DNA of 64,000 nucleotides from an uncultured Brachyspira sp. (GTDB taxonomy: Bacteria; Spirochaetota; Brachyspiria; Brachyspirales; Brachyspiraceae), in the NCBI RefSeq assembly GCF_944393015.1, contig NZ_CALXYQ010000013.1, forward strand, positions 1 through 64,000, given 5' to 3'. The notes beneath the pieces were generated by a model that did not search any database, was not told the origin of the DNA, and saw only the letters and a program-made list of their open reading frames with translations. Shown here one piece after another: positions 45,558-54,608 of the stretch. A program made the translations under genes and the position numbers. Each line of letters begins with the position of its first letter. Position 1 is the stretch's first letter.

Positions 45558-46364
45558 ATGCCAATAAATAAATTAATATCTAAAATAGTGAAAAAAAAAG
45601 ATAGTGATACGGAAAAAAATAATTATGTAAATTTATCCACATTAACAGAAGCTGAAAGAGAAATTATAACAAATACTATAGAATTGAAATCAAAAAGTGT
45701 AAGAGAAATAATGGTGCCTAGAGTTGATGTTGTTATGATACCTATAGACTCTTCTTATGATAAAGTTATAAAGGCTTTTAATAAGGATAGAAACTCAAGG
45801 ATTCCGGTATATAAAGACGGCATAGATGATATAGTTGGTGTTTTGTATGTTAAAGATTTGATTGATGCTGAAGAAAAGAATTTCTCTCTTAAAAAGATTC
45901 TTCATAAACCTTTATTTGTTCCAATATCAATTTCATTAATGGAATTATTAAAAAATTTCAGAGAGAAGCAAATTCATATAGCAATGGTTGTTGATGAGTA
46001 CGGCGGATTTTCTGGTATTGTTTCTATGGAAGATGTACTTGAACAGATTATAGGGGACATAAGAGATGAATACGATGAAGAAGATGAAGAAGTAAAGAGC
46101 AATGATGACGGAACATATTTGGTTGATGCAAGAACTAGAATAGATGATTTTAATAAATATGATATACTTCCTCCTATACCAGATGATGAGGCAGATACTG
46201 TTGGAGGATTTTTATTTTCGTATTTGGGCAGACTTCCTAAAAGAAATGAGGATATAGAATATAATGGGTATTCATTTACTGTTGTTGGTAAGAGCGGAAA
46301 TATTGTTACTAAAATAAGAATAGAAAAATTGAAAAAAGAAGATACAGAAAAGAATGAAAAGTAA
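45558..46364 (+). CDS. CorC/HlyC-type CBS-domain protein
   Basis: The 268 residues hold two CBS domains (about 45-165; VREIMVPRVDVVMIP, MVVDEYGGFSGIVSMEDVLEQIIGDIRDE) and a CorC/HlyC C-terminal domain (about 180-260). The N-terminal DUF21 membrane domain is missing, as in CorC itself. It is associated with Mg2+/Co2+ efflux in enterobacteria. It follows ybeY as in many genomes (phoH-ybeY-corC). AAGGA precedes ATG and a terminator follows, ending the operon. Confidence 0.9.
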   Translation: MPINKLISKIVKKKDSDTEKNNYVNLSTLTEAEREIITNTIELKSKSVREIMVPRVDVVMIPIDSSYDKVIKAFNKDRNSRIPVYKDGIDDIVGVLYVKDLIDAEEKNFSLKKILHKPLFVPISISLMELLKNFREKQIHIAMVVDEYGGFSGIVSMEDVLEQIIGDIRDEYDEEDEEVKSNDDGTYLVDARTRIDDFNKYDILPPIPDDEADTVGGFLFSYLGRLPKRNEDIEYNGYSFTVVGKSGNIVTKIRIEKLKKEDTEKNEK

Positions 46365-46393
46365 TTTTATTTTTTTAATAATAGTTGTATATA

Positions 46394-46430
46394 AAAAGCC
46401 CCGTCTATTTTAGGCGAGGCTTTATTTTTT
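46394..46430 (+). terminator. Terminator of the phoH-corC operon
   Basis: AAAGCCCCGTCTA pairs with TAGGCGAGGCTTT (one mismatch, one U-G) and is followed by a T run. Confidence 0.8.
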
Positions 46431-46453
46431 ATTATTGCTAATAAAAATTGCTC

Positions 46454-46490
46454 ATAAAAAATACCTGCCATTATCATAAATGACAGGTAC
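46454..46490 (-). terminator. Terminator of the oligopeptide-binding protein gene
   Basis: On the minus strand TACCTGTCATT pairs with AATGGCAGGTA (one A-C mismatch) and runs into TTTTTT. Confidence 0.8.
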
Positions 46491-46508
46491 TTATAATTTT
46501 TATATATA

Positions 46509-48113
46509 TTACTCTAAATAAGCATAATGGAACTGGTATTCTTGCAATGGTGTTAATACATAATCTTTCAATCTTTTACTTACTAAAGTAGGATTTGAAG
46601 GGTTGTATATAGGTATTAACAAATTATCTTCTGCTATTAATATCTTTTCAGCTTCATGCATAGCTTTCATTCTTATTTCCTGATTAGCAGAATTTCTTGC
46701 AGCTTCTATATAATTATCAAATTGTTTATTGCTGTATCCTGCAGTATTTTGGCTTCTGTAGCTTAAATAATTTTCTAAGAAAGTCATAGGATCGCTGTAA
46801 TCACCAATCCATAAAGTTCTTATAAGCTGATAATTTTTTTCGCTTCTCATTTGCTGATAAGCTGCCCATTCCATAGAAGATATCTGTAAATCAACTCCTA
46901 AGTTCTCTTTCCACATTTGCTGAATTGCCTCTGCCACTTGTATATATACTAAATCTGCAGTAGTTTTATACTCAAGTACAGGAAATCCTTCTCCATTAGT
47001 GTATCCTGCCTCAGCCATTAATTGTTTGGCCATTTCCACATTATTAGAGTAAGCCTCTTTTGATAAGTCTATATATTCTCCGCCATTTTCTCTGAAATCT
47101 CCTTTTACATCATAAGCACCTACCGGCACCCAAGCACTTGTAGGAGATTTAGCTGTAGGAACAACATTTTCTACTATATAATTTCTATCTATAGCTAAAG
47201 ATAAAGCTTTTCTTATTCTTGTATCTTTTAATATTTCATTAGTGGCATTGATACCGAATGCTACAGTAGAAAAATACGGAGCAATATTAACTATACCTTC
47301 AGATTTTAATTTTTCTAAATCCTGTTCTATAATATAAACTGAAAAGTCTAATGAACCGTCTTTAATTCCAGCTAATGCCAAAGTAGCATCTTTCATCATA
47401 ACGAAAGTAATTTTTTCAGGTACTATATTATCTTTATTCCAATAGTTAGTATTTTTTACAACTACTATTTTTTCATCAGGGTTTCTTTCAGTCATGACAA
47501 ATGCCCCATTACCTATATAGCTTTCAGGGCTTAATGACCATTGATCGCCGTACTGTTCTATTATATCTTTTCTCACAGGAGCAAATATAGGATAAGTTAA
47601 TATATCTAAAAAATAACCTGTAGGAGCTTCTAAAGTTATTTCTAAAGTATAATTATCTATGGCTTTTACTCCAAGCTGTTCAGCAGGAAGTTCGCTTGAT
47701 AGTATTTTAACTGCATTTTTAATATATTCTATAAAAGAAGTATATTCAGCACCGCTTAAAGGATTTACAGCTCTTTGTAAAGCATATACAAAATCATCAG
47801 CGACTACATCTTTACCATCAGACCATTTGGCATTTGTTCTTAAATTAAAAGTATATACAAGTCCGTCATCAGATATATTCCAGCTTTCACAAGCTCCAGC
47901 CTGTAAATTACCTTCTTTATCCTTTGTTATTAAAGTTTCAAATACATGTCTAGGATATACGAAGTCATTTCCGGATAGAGTAGGGTCTATTGTTTTTGGT
48001 TCTTCGCCTGCATTAATGAATAATTCTTTAGGGTTTCTGTTTTTAGATGATGAGCATGATATGGCAAATATCATAATAAAGGTTATTGAGAGAAGTAGTA
48101 TTTTTCTAAACAT
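46509..48113 (-). CDS. Oligopeptide ABC transporter substrate-binding lipoprotein (OppA type)
   Basis: The protein of about 534 residues has a lipoprotein signal (MFRKILLLSITFIMIFAISC) and the SBP family 5 fold. EPKTIDPTLSG lies near the mature start, then WSDGKDVVADDFVYALQRAVNP and LEAPTGYFLDIL. It would bind peptides in the periplasm for an Opp permease encoded elsewhere. The frame is open 20 codons further upstream, but the ATG at 48113 has AAGGA 7 bases before it and gives a proper signal peptide. The gene stands alone; paired palindromes lie in the divergent upstream gap. Confidence 0.92.
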   Translation of the reverse strand: MFRKILLLSITFIMIFAISCSSSKNRNPKELFINAGEEPKTIDPTLSGNDFVYPRHVFETLITKDKEGNLQAGACESWNISDDGLVYTFNLRTNAKWSDGKDVVADDFVYALQRAVNPLSGAEYTSFIEYIKNAVKILSSELPAEQLGVKAIDNYTLEITLEAPTGYFLDILTYPIFAPVRKDIIEQYGDQWSLSPESYIGNGAFVMTERNPDEKIVVVKNTNYWNKDNIVPEKITFVMMKDATLALAGIKDGSLDFSVYIIEQDLEKLKSEGIVNIAPYFSTVAFGINATNEILKDTRIRKALSLAIDRNYIVENVVPTAKSPTSAWVPVGAYDVKGDFRENGGEYIDLSKEAYSNNVEMAKQLMAEAGYTNGEGFPVLEYKTTADLVYIQVAEAIQQMWKENLGVDLQISSMEWAAYQQMRSEKNYQLIRTLWIGDYSDPMTFLENYLSYRSQNTAGYSNKQFDNYIEAARNSANQEIRMKAMHEAEKILIAEDNLLIPIYNPSNPTLVSKRLKDYVLTPLQEYQFHYAYLE

Positions 48114-48180
48114 AGCATTTTCCTTAAATATATTATTAGTTATCATAATACTATAATAATTTATATAATGCAATTATTTT

Positions 48181-48244
48181 TTACTAATAACAGTAATTTA
48201 TTTTTATGAAAAAGTAGTAAAAATTGTTTTACTAAATATAGTAA
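48181..48244. promoter_or_regulatory. Paired palindromic sites upstream of the OppA-like gene
   Basis: TTACTAATAACAGTAA (48181-48196) and TTACTAAATATAGTAA (48229-48244) are near-identical 16-base dyads whose centres are 48 bases apart. Between them TAGTAAAA and TTTTACTA form another inverted pair overlapping the second site. They lie in the divergent gap between the OppA-like and ankyrin genes and look like operators for a dimeric repressor. Confidence 0.5.
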
Positions 48245-48286
48245 TTTTTTGTTTTTTAAATCAAAAAATTAGATCAGAGAGATTAT

Positions 48287-48976
48287 ATGAAAAAGTTAAT
48301 TAGTATTTTATTTATTTTAATTTTATCTATTTCTCTTTATTCTCAAACTTCAAGATTTAAAAGACTTACTCCAGAGCAATTAACAAATCTTGCAAATCCT
48401 AGAAGACTTTCTCACAGAATATTCTATACTAGAGCTTCTCAAGGACCTAATGCTAAATGGTTTGATGCTGTTAAAGAAGGAAATCTTGATGAAATAAAGA
48501 AAATGGTAGAAGCAGGACAGGATATAGAAGTTCAGGATACATACAGTTTAAAACAAACTGCTTTAGGCTGGGCTGCTTTTATAGGATATTTAGATGTTGT
48601 TCAGTATTTAGTATCTAAAGGTGCTAATCTTTATGCAGGTGATACTGCTGATGTTACAAGTGCTTTTAAATCTGCCATACTTGGCGGCAATATAGATGTT
48701 ATAGAATATTTATACCCTTTATATAATGGAAAATTAGACCTTAATGAACAGGATAAAAGGGACGGAGAAACAATGCTTATGGTTGCTGCTGGAAACGGCA
48801 GAGAAGAGGCTGTAAAATTCTTATTAGATAAAAAAGTTGATGTAAATATAGTAAGCAAACAATTAAACAAGTCTGCTTATACTTATGCATGCGAATCAAG
48901 AAATCAAAATATTATTAAGATGATATCAGATGCCGGCGGAATTAATGTACGTACTGGAAAGGCTTCTTGTCAATAA
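48287..48976 (+). CDS. Secreted ankyrin-repeat protein
   Basis: The 229-residue protein has a signal peptide (MKKLISILFILILSISLYSQ) and three to four ankyrin repeats from about residue 65: LGWAAFIGYLDVVQYLVSKGANL, a more diverged middle unit, and GETMLMVAAGNGREEAVKFLLDKKVDV. It is a periplasmic or secreted protein-binding scaffold; the partner is unknown. It is transcribed divergently from the OppA-like gene and followed by a terminator. Confidence 0.85.
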   Translation: MKKLISILFILILSISLYSQTSRFKRLTPEQLTNLANPRRLSHRIFYTRASQGPNAKWFDAVKEGNLDEIKKMVEAGQDIEVQDTYSLKQTALGWAAFIGYLDVVQYLVSKGANLYAGDTADVTSAFKSAILGGNIDVIEYLYPLYNGKLDLNEQDKRDGETMLMVAAGNGREEAVKFLLDKKVDVNIVSKQLNKSAYTYACESRNQNIIKMISDAGGINVRTGKASCQ

Positions 48977-48997
48977 TAATACTTAAATACAAAAAAA

Positions 48998-49025
48998 TGG
49001 GGCTTAATAAAAGCCCTATTTTTAT
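48998..49025 (+). terminator. Terminator after the ankyrin gene
   Basis: ATGGGGCTT pairs with AAGCCCTAT (one G-U) and is followed by TTTTT. Confidence 0.75.
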
Positions 49026-49070
49026 TTATACCATTATTAATTTAATAAAATTATTTACGATAATACTATT

Positions 49071-50015
49071 ATGAATAACAAAAACCGTTTTATTATATTT
49101 TCTACAGTTATTATCGTTTTGATAATAGTCTCTTTTTCATCTCTTATAGTTACAGCAAATACAAAAGTTTCTGAAACTATAGTAAGAGAGAGTGAATCAA
49201 ACAATGCTGAAAATCCTAGCAAGAAATTTAACGATATAATAGAAAATAGAAAGGTAAGAATACTTATAGACCCAGGACATAATGCAGCTACTAAAGGTGC
49301 TTTAGGTTATTTGGGTTATGAATATTATATGAATTTGAGAGTGGCAAGAGAATTAGCAAAGATACTTTCAGAGGATGATAGATTTGAGTATTTTTTAAGC
49401 AGAGAAGGTGCATACTACAGCAGACCTATAAAAGAATATATGACTAATAATTATGAGGAGCTTTTGGGTATATATAATACTAAAGTAAAAGGCGAGGAGA
49501 GAACTGGAAATTTAACTAGATATCAGACCTTAGAATTATACGCTATTAGACACTATGCTATAGATAATAATTTTGATTTACTTTTAAGCATACATTTTGA
49601 TTATATGCCTTATATAAGCAGAAGAAATAAAACTTCAGGTTTTCATGTTATAGTTAGTCCATACAATAAAGAATTTCCAGCTTCTATGCAGGTTGCTTAT
49701 AAATTATCAGAAAGAATGCAGGAAAAATATAAGATTTCTCCTATTATAGGACATGATAGAGTTCTTCCTAATACTGTTTGGAAATTCTATGATAAAGAAG
49801 AGCTTATCAATAATGCTATATCATTAAGAGGATTAATAGTTATAGGCGATGCTTTTGAAAATGCTTATAATAAAGAAGAAATAAAAAAAGATGTTCCTTC
49901 TGTACTTATAGAATCTGGTTTTATACATGAATGGAAGTTTGAAAGTAATAGGGCTGTAAAAGAATTGGCTAATCAAATGTATTTGGCTTTAGTTGATGTA
50001 TATACTACAAAATAA
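49071..50015 (+). CDS. N-acetylmuramoyl-L-alanine amidase (Amidase_3 family)
   Basis: The 314-residue protein has an N-terminal membrane anchor or signal (about 6-29). The Amidase_3 domain follows with zinc ligands H70 (LIDPGH), E84 (GYEYYMNL) and H175 (LLSIHFDY) and the catalytic Glu near 281 (VLIESGF). It cleaves the bond between muramic acid and the stem peptide during cell separation. No clear ribosome site precedes ATG 49071. A LytM-like gene without zinc ligands follows after 77 bases; such proteins activate amidases in E. coli (EnvC/AmiB, NlpD/AmiC). Confidence 0.9.
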   Translation: MNNKNRFIIFSTVIIVLIIVSFSSLIVTANTKVSETIVRESESNNAENPSKKFNDIIENRKVRILIDPGHNAATKGALGYLGYEYYMNLRVARELAKILSEDDRFEYFLSREGAYYSRPIKEYMTNNYEELLGIYNTKVKGEERTGNLTRYQTLELYAIRHYAIDNNFDLLLSIHFDYMPYISRRNKTSGFHVIVSPYNKEFPASMQVAYKLSERMQEKYKISPIIGHDRVLPNTVWKFYDKEELINNAISLRGLIVIGDAFENAYNKEEIKKDVPSVLIESGFIHEWKFESNRAVKELANQMYLALVDVYTTK

Positions 50016-50092
50016 ACTATTTAACTGTTATTATTATTGATTAAAAATCAATATTTTGTTAAAATAACTCTAAAATAGGCAGTAGTAGAATT

Positions 50093-50989
50093 ATGTATAT
50101 AAAACCTAAAAAAAAGAAAAATAATAAATATTTAAATAAAAAAGAAAATTTTTTGCATTTATTTTTTGGTAAAATAGGTAAATTTCTCACCCATAGAATT
50201 TACTTTATGTTTATACCGCATTCTAAAAAGAAAACTAAAACATTATCGCTTCCAGTATATTCTATCATAATAATAGTATTAATAATTTCATTATCACTTC
50301 TTACAACTTTTTCTTTCCTTACAAAGAATACTGTTTTGGCAAGTAAAACTGAAGTATTAAGCGGAAGTTATAAGGATAAATTATCAGAAATAAATTCTCT
50401 TGAAAATATATTTAGTTCTGTGGTTACTAATGATTATTACAGAAATGATATGTCGAATATTGCTTCTCTTATGAAAGTTGAGTCAAACAATATGAATCTA
50501 TCCACAAATTATGCGGATAATATTTTGGTTATGAATTTGAGAGCAGAAGAATTAGAAAAATTGAAGATGTATTTAGATGAATTAAAAGCTAATATAACTT
50601 CAAAAAATAATGCTTTAGAACCTATACCTTCAATACTTCCTATAGATTCAAGATATGCGGTTGTATCCAGACCATATCAGGAAGGCTCTATTATATCAAA
50701 AGGAATAGGTTTTGAAACTATTGCAGGAACTTTGATTAGGTCTACAGCATCGGGTACTGTTAATGATGTATCTTATGATAAGGATACAGGATTTACAATT
50801 ACTATTTATCATAGATTTGGTATTATTACTAGATACAGCGGACTTGCTACTTCTTTGGTATCTGAAAAAATGGATGTAAAGAAGGGCGAGATATTGGGCA
50901 ATGCTAAAACTGGTGTTTTTGACTATGAATTGAGAATAGCTACTGAATATGTTAATCCATTAATATTTACAACAGTGGAATATAAATGA
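50093..50989 (+). CDS. Degenerate LytM/M23-like protein, possible amidase activator
   Basis: The 298 residues have a basic cytoplasmic start, one membrane helix (about 53-76), a helical linker (about 85-190) and a C-terminal LytM-like domain (about 200-298). In active M23 enzymes the zinc ligands lie in HxG.D and HxH motifs. Here these positions read SKGIGFE, YSGLA and FDYELR, with only H240 (HRFGIITRY) left. The domain is therefore probably inactive as a peptidase, like EnvC and NlpD. The amidase gene directly upstream fits an activator role. It overlaps atpZ by 4 bases. Confidence 0.75.
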   Translation: MYIKPKKKKNNKYLNKKENFLHLFFGKIGKFLTHRIYFMFIPHSKKKTKTLSLPVYSIIIIVLIISLSLLTTFSFLTKNTVLASKTEVLSGSYKDKLSEINSLENIFSSVVTNDYYRNDMSNIASLMKVESNNMNLSTNYADNILVMNLRAEELEKLKMYLDELKANITSKNNALEPIPSILPIDSRYAVVSRPYQEGSIISKGIGFETIAGTLIRSTASGTVNDVSYDKDTGFTITIYHRFGIITRYSGLATSLVSEKMDVKKGEILGNAKTGVFDYELRIATEYVNPLIFTTVEYK

Positions 50990-51216
50990 ATATAACTGAA
51001 AATAAAAAATTACAAAATGGAATAAAATATGCAGCACTTGGTGTTGAGTTTGGGAGTATGGTATTAGGTTTGACTTTCGTAGGACATTATGCTGATAAAC
51101 ATTTTAATAGTAAGCCTTTATTTACAATAATAGGCATATTTGTAGGTTTTGTCTCGGGAATTTACAGGCTTTATAAAATATCTAAGACTTTTGACAAAAT
51201 TAATAAAAAACAGTAA
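50986..51216 (+). CDS. AtpZ/AtpI-like small membrane protein
   Basis: The 76-residue protein has two membrane helices (about 16-36 and 45-66) with GVEFGSMVLGLTFVGHYADKHF and a glycine-rich second helix, the pattern of AtpZ (AtpI-related) proteins found next to F-type ATP synthase operons and proposed to handle Mg2+ or help c-ring assembly. No ATP synthase genes lie here, so it is an orphan. It overlaps the LytM-like gene by 4 bases and is 9 bases before pncB. Confidence 0.7.
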   Translation: MNITENKKLQNGIKYAALGVEFGSMVLGLTFVGHYADKHFNSKPLFTIIGIFVGFVSGIYRLYKISKTFDKINKKQ

Positions 51217-51225
51217 GGATATAAA

Positions 51226-52425
51226 ATGAAACCTATTATAAATAGTTTATTAGATACTGATTTATATAAATTTACTATGCAGCAATGTGCTTTAAGGCAG
51301 TTTTCTGATGTTTGGGTTCGTTATGTTTTTAGAAGCAGAAATATTTTGGAATGGACTGAAGATATGCATAGGGAGCTTTTAAAACAGATAAAATATTTTT
51401 GCGATTTAACTTTCAGAAAAGATGAATTGGAATATTTAGCTTCTTTAAGATTTATCAAAAAAGATTATATAGAGTTCCTAAAATTGTACAGACCTTTAGG
51501 AGAACATATAAGGGCATTATTTGATGATAATAAATTAACAGTAGAAATAGAAGGCCCTTGGTATCAAACTATTCTTTGGGAGATACCTATTCTTGCTATG
51601 ATTAGCGAGATTTATTATGCTTATACTATTTGTAAAGATGATAATGGTAAAAAGGCTTATGAACAGGCTGAAATTAATTTAATAAAAAAAATAGATGAAA
51701 AATTACTTCCTATACATAATTCGGATAATGGATTTAGATTTTCAGAATTTGGAACTAGAAGAAGGTTTTCTTTTGATTGGCAGAGAAGAGTTGTTTCTAT
51801 ATTAAAAGAAAAACTTCCTCCAGTATGTTTAGTAGGAACGAGCAATGTATATTTTGCTAAGACTTACGATTTGCTTGCTGTTGGTACTAATGCTCATGAA
51901 TATTATCAAGTAGGGCAGGCATTGGATAAGGTTAGGCTTGCAGAGAGTCAGAAGTTTATGCTTCAGTCTTGGGTTAATGAATATAGAGGCGATCTAGGAA
52001 TAGCTTTATCCGATACATTAGGAACCGATAAATTTTTAAAAGATTTCGATTTATATTTTGCAAAACTTTATGACGGAATAAGGCATGATTCAGGAGATCC
52101 TTTTGTTTGGGGGCATAAAGTTATAAATCATTATAAGAATCTCAGAGTTAATCCTAAAACTAAGACATTGCTTTTTAGTGATAGTCTTAATTTTGACAAG
52201 GCATATAATATATACAAAGAATTCAAAGATGAAACTAATGTGGCATTTGGTATAGGTACTTATATTACTAATGATTTTGAGCCTGTAGCAAAGCCTTTAA
52301 ATATAGTTATGAAACTTCAGAGTGTTAATGGTAAGCCTGTAGCTAAATTATCTGATGATGAAGGTAAAACTATATGTGAAGATGAGGCGTTTTTAAGTTA
52401 TTTAAAAATTGTTGCAAAAGAATAA
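51226..52425 (+). CDS. pncB: Nicotinate phosphoribosyltransferase
   Basis: The 399-residue protein has PncB length. Features are NSLLDTDLYKFTMQQC at the N-terminus, FSEFGTRRRFSFDWQ (phosphoribosyl-binding and catalytic region), GTSNVYFAK, GTNAHEY and RHDSGDPFVWG. It makes nicotinate mononucleotide from nicotinate and PRPP, entering NAD synthesis by salvage. AAGGA precedes ATG. It is last in the run from the amidase gene, followed by repeat element copy C. Confidence 0.95.
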   Translation: MKPIINSLLDTDLYKFTMQQCALRQFSDVWVRYVFRSRNILEWTEDMHRELLKQIKYFCDLTFRKDELEYLASLRFIKKDYIEFLKLYRPLGEHIRALFDDNKLTVEIEGPWYQTILWEIPILAMISEIYYAYTICKDDNGKKAYEQAEINLIKKIDEKLLPIHNSDNGFRFSEFGTRRRFSFDWQRRVVSILKEKLPPVCLVGTSNVYFAKTYDLLAVGTNAHEYYQVGQALDKVRLAESQKFMLQSWVNEYRGDLGIALSDTLGTDKFLKDFDLYFAKLYDGIRHDSGDPFVWGHKVINHYKNLRVNPKTKTLLFSDSLNFDKAYNIYKEFKDETNVAFGIGTYITNDFEPVAKPLNIVMKLQSVNGKPVAKLSDDEGKTICEDEAFLSYLKIVAKE

Positions 52426-52430
52426 TTATT

Positions 52431-52842
52431 AACGCACGGTAAGCGAATCATTATATATTATTTAAATTAAAATTTTTTACTAAACAATATATTATAGAAT
52501 TATTCTGCGTGCGTTGTGATCGTAATAAATTTAAAAAAAACTTGGGTGGGTGTTATCAATTCTAATTAAGCAATAAAGAAATAAAAATCAAAATTCAAAA
52601 TAAATTAAAAAGCCTAAAGGGTGGGGAATGAAAATAGGTTTTAAAACTTTATTACATACCCCGCCCTTTATATTTTTTAAATCAATTTATTAATTTTAAT
52701 TTTTTTATATTTAAAGCTAAATTGTCAAAGCATACCCGCCCTAGTTTTTATTAGGGTAACATTTTATTTAACGCACGTTTAATATATTGTTTAAATTATA
52801 ATTTTGGATTAAGTATATACTAAAGAATTTGCTCTGCGTGCG
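52431..52842. repeat. Mirror-symmetric intergenic element, copy C (complete)
   Basis: All boxes mirror about 52642.5. The inner pair is TAAAGGGTGGGG (52615-52626) with CCCCGCCCTTTA (52659-52670). The middle pair is TTGGGTGGG (52542-52550) with CCCGCCCTA (52735-52743). Terminal modules are AACGCACG (52431-52438) to CGTGCGTT (52508-52515) on the left and AACGCACG (52770-52777) to CGTGCG (52837-52842) on the right. The inner arms of the two terminal modules mirror exactly; the outermost right arm is displaced about 10 bases. It fills the gap between the convergent pncB and TPR genes. Confidence 0.8.
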
Positions 52843-52882
52843 ATAGAGTTGATTAATAATTTTTATTAGTGATAATAAATAA

Positions 52883-54358
52883 TTATTGTTTTAATTCGTC
52901 TATTTTTTCTAAAGCCTTATTATTATAAGGGTCTATTTCTAATAGCTTTTTATAAGAATTAATAGCATTATTTTTATCATTAAGTTTTATATATAAATCA
53001 GCTTGTTTTTCCAAATGATATATATCTAATGTTTCATTGTATATTTCTATAGCCTTTTTGTACGCTGCATTCCTTTCTTCTATGTTTCCTAGTTTTTCGT
53101 ATAGGTTTCCGATATTTTCAAAACTGTAAGCATCATTATCATTTTTATATATTTCTATGGCTTTTTTATATATTTCATTTCTATCATCTATTTTATTTAA
53201 TTTCTCGTATAAATCTCCTAATTCAATATACGCTTCAATATTATTAGAATCTTTTTCTATAACTTTTTTTAATATATCTACAGCTTTATTATATTCTTTA
53301 ATGTCTTCATATAATGCAGCCATTGAAATATAATAATTATAATCATTAGGGTTAATTTCTATAGCAGTGTTGTATAGTTCTATTGCTTTACTATACTCTT
53401 TAATATCTTTATATAATTCAGATAAATAATAATAATACTGATTATTTGTAGGATTTTCTTTCATTACATCATTATATGCATTTATTATTTCTTTATACTG
53501 TTCTATGCCGGCATCTTTATCATAAAATTTTGTTATTATGCTCCATAAAGAAGGATTAATTTCTATGTATTTTTTATATATATTGATGGCTTCTTCATTC
53601 TTTCCAATTTTTATGTATATTTTTGCAAGAGAATCTATTGCTGAAGAAGAGAAGTCCTCTAATTCACTATGATAATCTATTTTTAAGAGTTTTTGATATG
53701 TATCTATAGCCTCATTATATTGTTTATTTTTATCATAAGATAATGCCAAATAATGCATAATTTCATTGTCATTGTCATTTTGAAAATTATCTAAAGATTT
53801 TTTAAGATATTTTACAGCCTCATCAAAATTTTCAGCTTTTAAATATTCTTTTCCTAAAGTAAAAGCATAATATTGTTTATTATTATTAACTTCTTCTGTA
53901 TAATTTATTTCATAAGCTTTTTTATATGCGATAGATGCATCAGTATAATTTCCTATATTATTGTATATCTCTCCAATCAAATACCAATATTCTGAATCTT
54001 TATTATTTATCTCTATTGCATTTTTTATATTTTTTAAAGCATCATTAATAACATTAGAAGAATAATATACGCATGCAATCCAATATAAAGCTCTGTCATT
54101 TTTTGGGTCTAATTCTATTATTTTTTTTAATATTTCTATGCTGCTTTTTGAATCAAAATTTAGATAGTACGCTTTTGCCAAGAGGAATAATTTTTTTATA
54201 TTTTTATCATCGTTTTTTAAATATTCTTGTAATACATTTATAATATTGGAATATTCTTTATTGTATATGAATTCTTTTTCATCACTTTCGGAATCATCAC
54301 TATAGAACTCATTATCATTGAGTATTTCTTCAATTTTTTCTAAAGTATAATGTTCCAT
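52883..54358 (-). CDS. Tetratricopeptide-repeat protein
   Basis: The protein of about 491 residues is almost wholly TPR repeats from about residue 40. Some dozen 34-residue units show patterns such as ALYWIACVYYSSNVINDALKN and AIEINPNDYNYYISMAALYE. No signal peptide or enzymatic domain is seen. It is a cytoplasmic protein-interaction scaffold of unknown partner. Two ATGs lie in tandem; the second (54358) is 5 bases from AGGGGG and is preferred. Monocistronic. Confidence 0.88.
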   Translation of the reverse strand: MEHYTLEKIEEILNDNEFYSDDSESDEKEFIYNKEYSNIINVLQEYLKNDDKNIKKLFLLAKAYYLNFDSKSSIEILKKIIELDPKNDRALYWIACVYYSSNVINDALKNIKNAIEINNKDSEYWYLIGEIYNNIGNYTDASIAYKKAYEINYTEEVNNNKQYYAFTLGKEYLKAENFDEAVKYLKKSLDNFQNDNDNEIMHYLALSYDKNKQYNEAIDTYQKLLKIDYHSELEDFSSSAIDSLAKIYIKIGKNEEAINIYKKYIEINPSLWSIITKFYDKDAGIEQYKEIINAYNDVMKENPTNNQYYYYLSELYKDIKEYSKAIELYNTAIEINPNDYNYYISMAALYEDIKEYNKAVDILKKVIEKDSNNIEAYIELGDLYEKLNKIDDRNEIYKKAIEIYKNDNDAYSFENIGNLYEKLGNIEERNAAYKKAIEIYNETLDIYHLEKQADLYIKLNDKNNAINSYKKLLEIDPYNNKALEKIDELKQ

Positions 54359-54608
54359 CATAACCCCCTATTATAAATTGATAATTTATATAACACTATT
54401 AATAGAGACGATTACATATTTTAACATCAATTAAGAAAATATATATAATCACTTGTAAAGTAATTCTAACATATTTTTATGTTTATTTCAATTATAAATA
54501 TGTAAATAATGAGTATATAGCGATAATAGATAAAAAAGTATTAAACAAATTTTAATTATACCGAAAATATTTATAAGAAATATTAAAATTTTTGGAGGAA
54601 TACGCCTT

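Noticed and set aside
46425-46443. Full copy of the 3049-3175 element
   Set aside because: Only 19 AT-rich bases match at the edge; no hairpin arms follow, so it may be chance or a remnant.
54500-54560. Sigma-28 flagellar promoter before flgE
   Set aside because: A GCGATAAT word follows TAAA, but the spacing is 13 bases where about 15 is needed and the -10 is incomplete.
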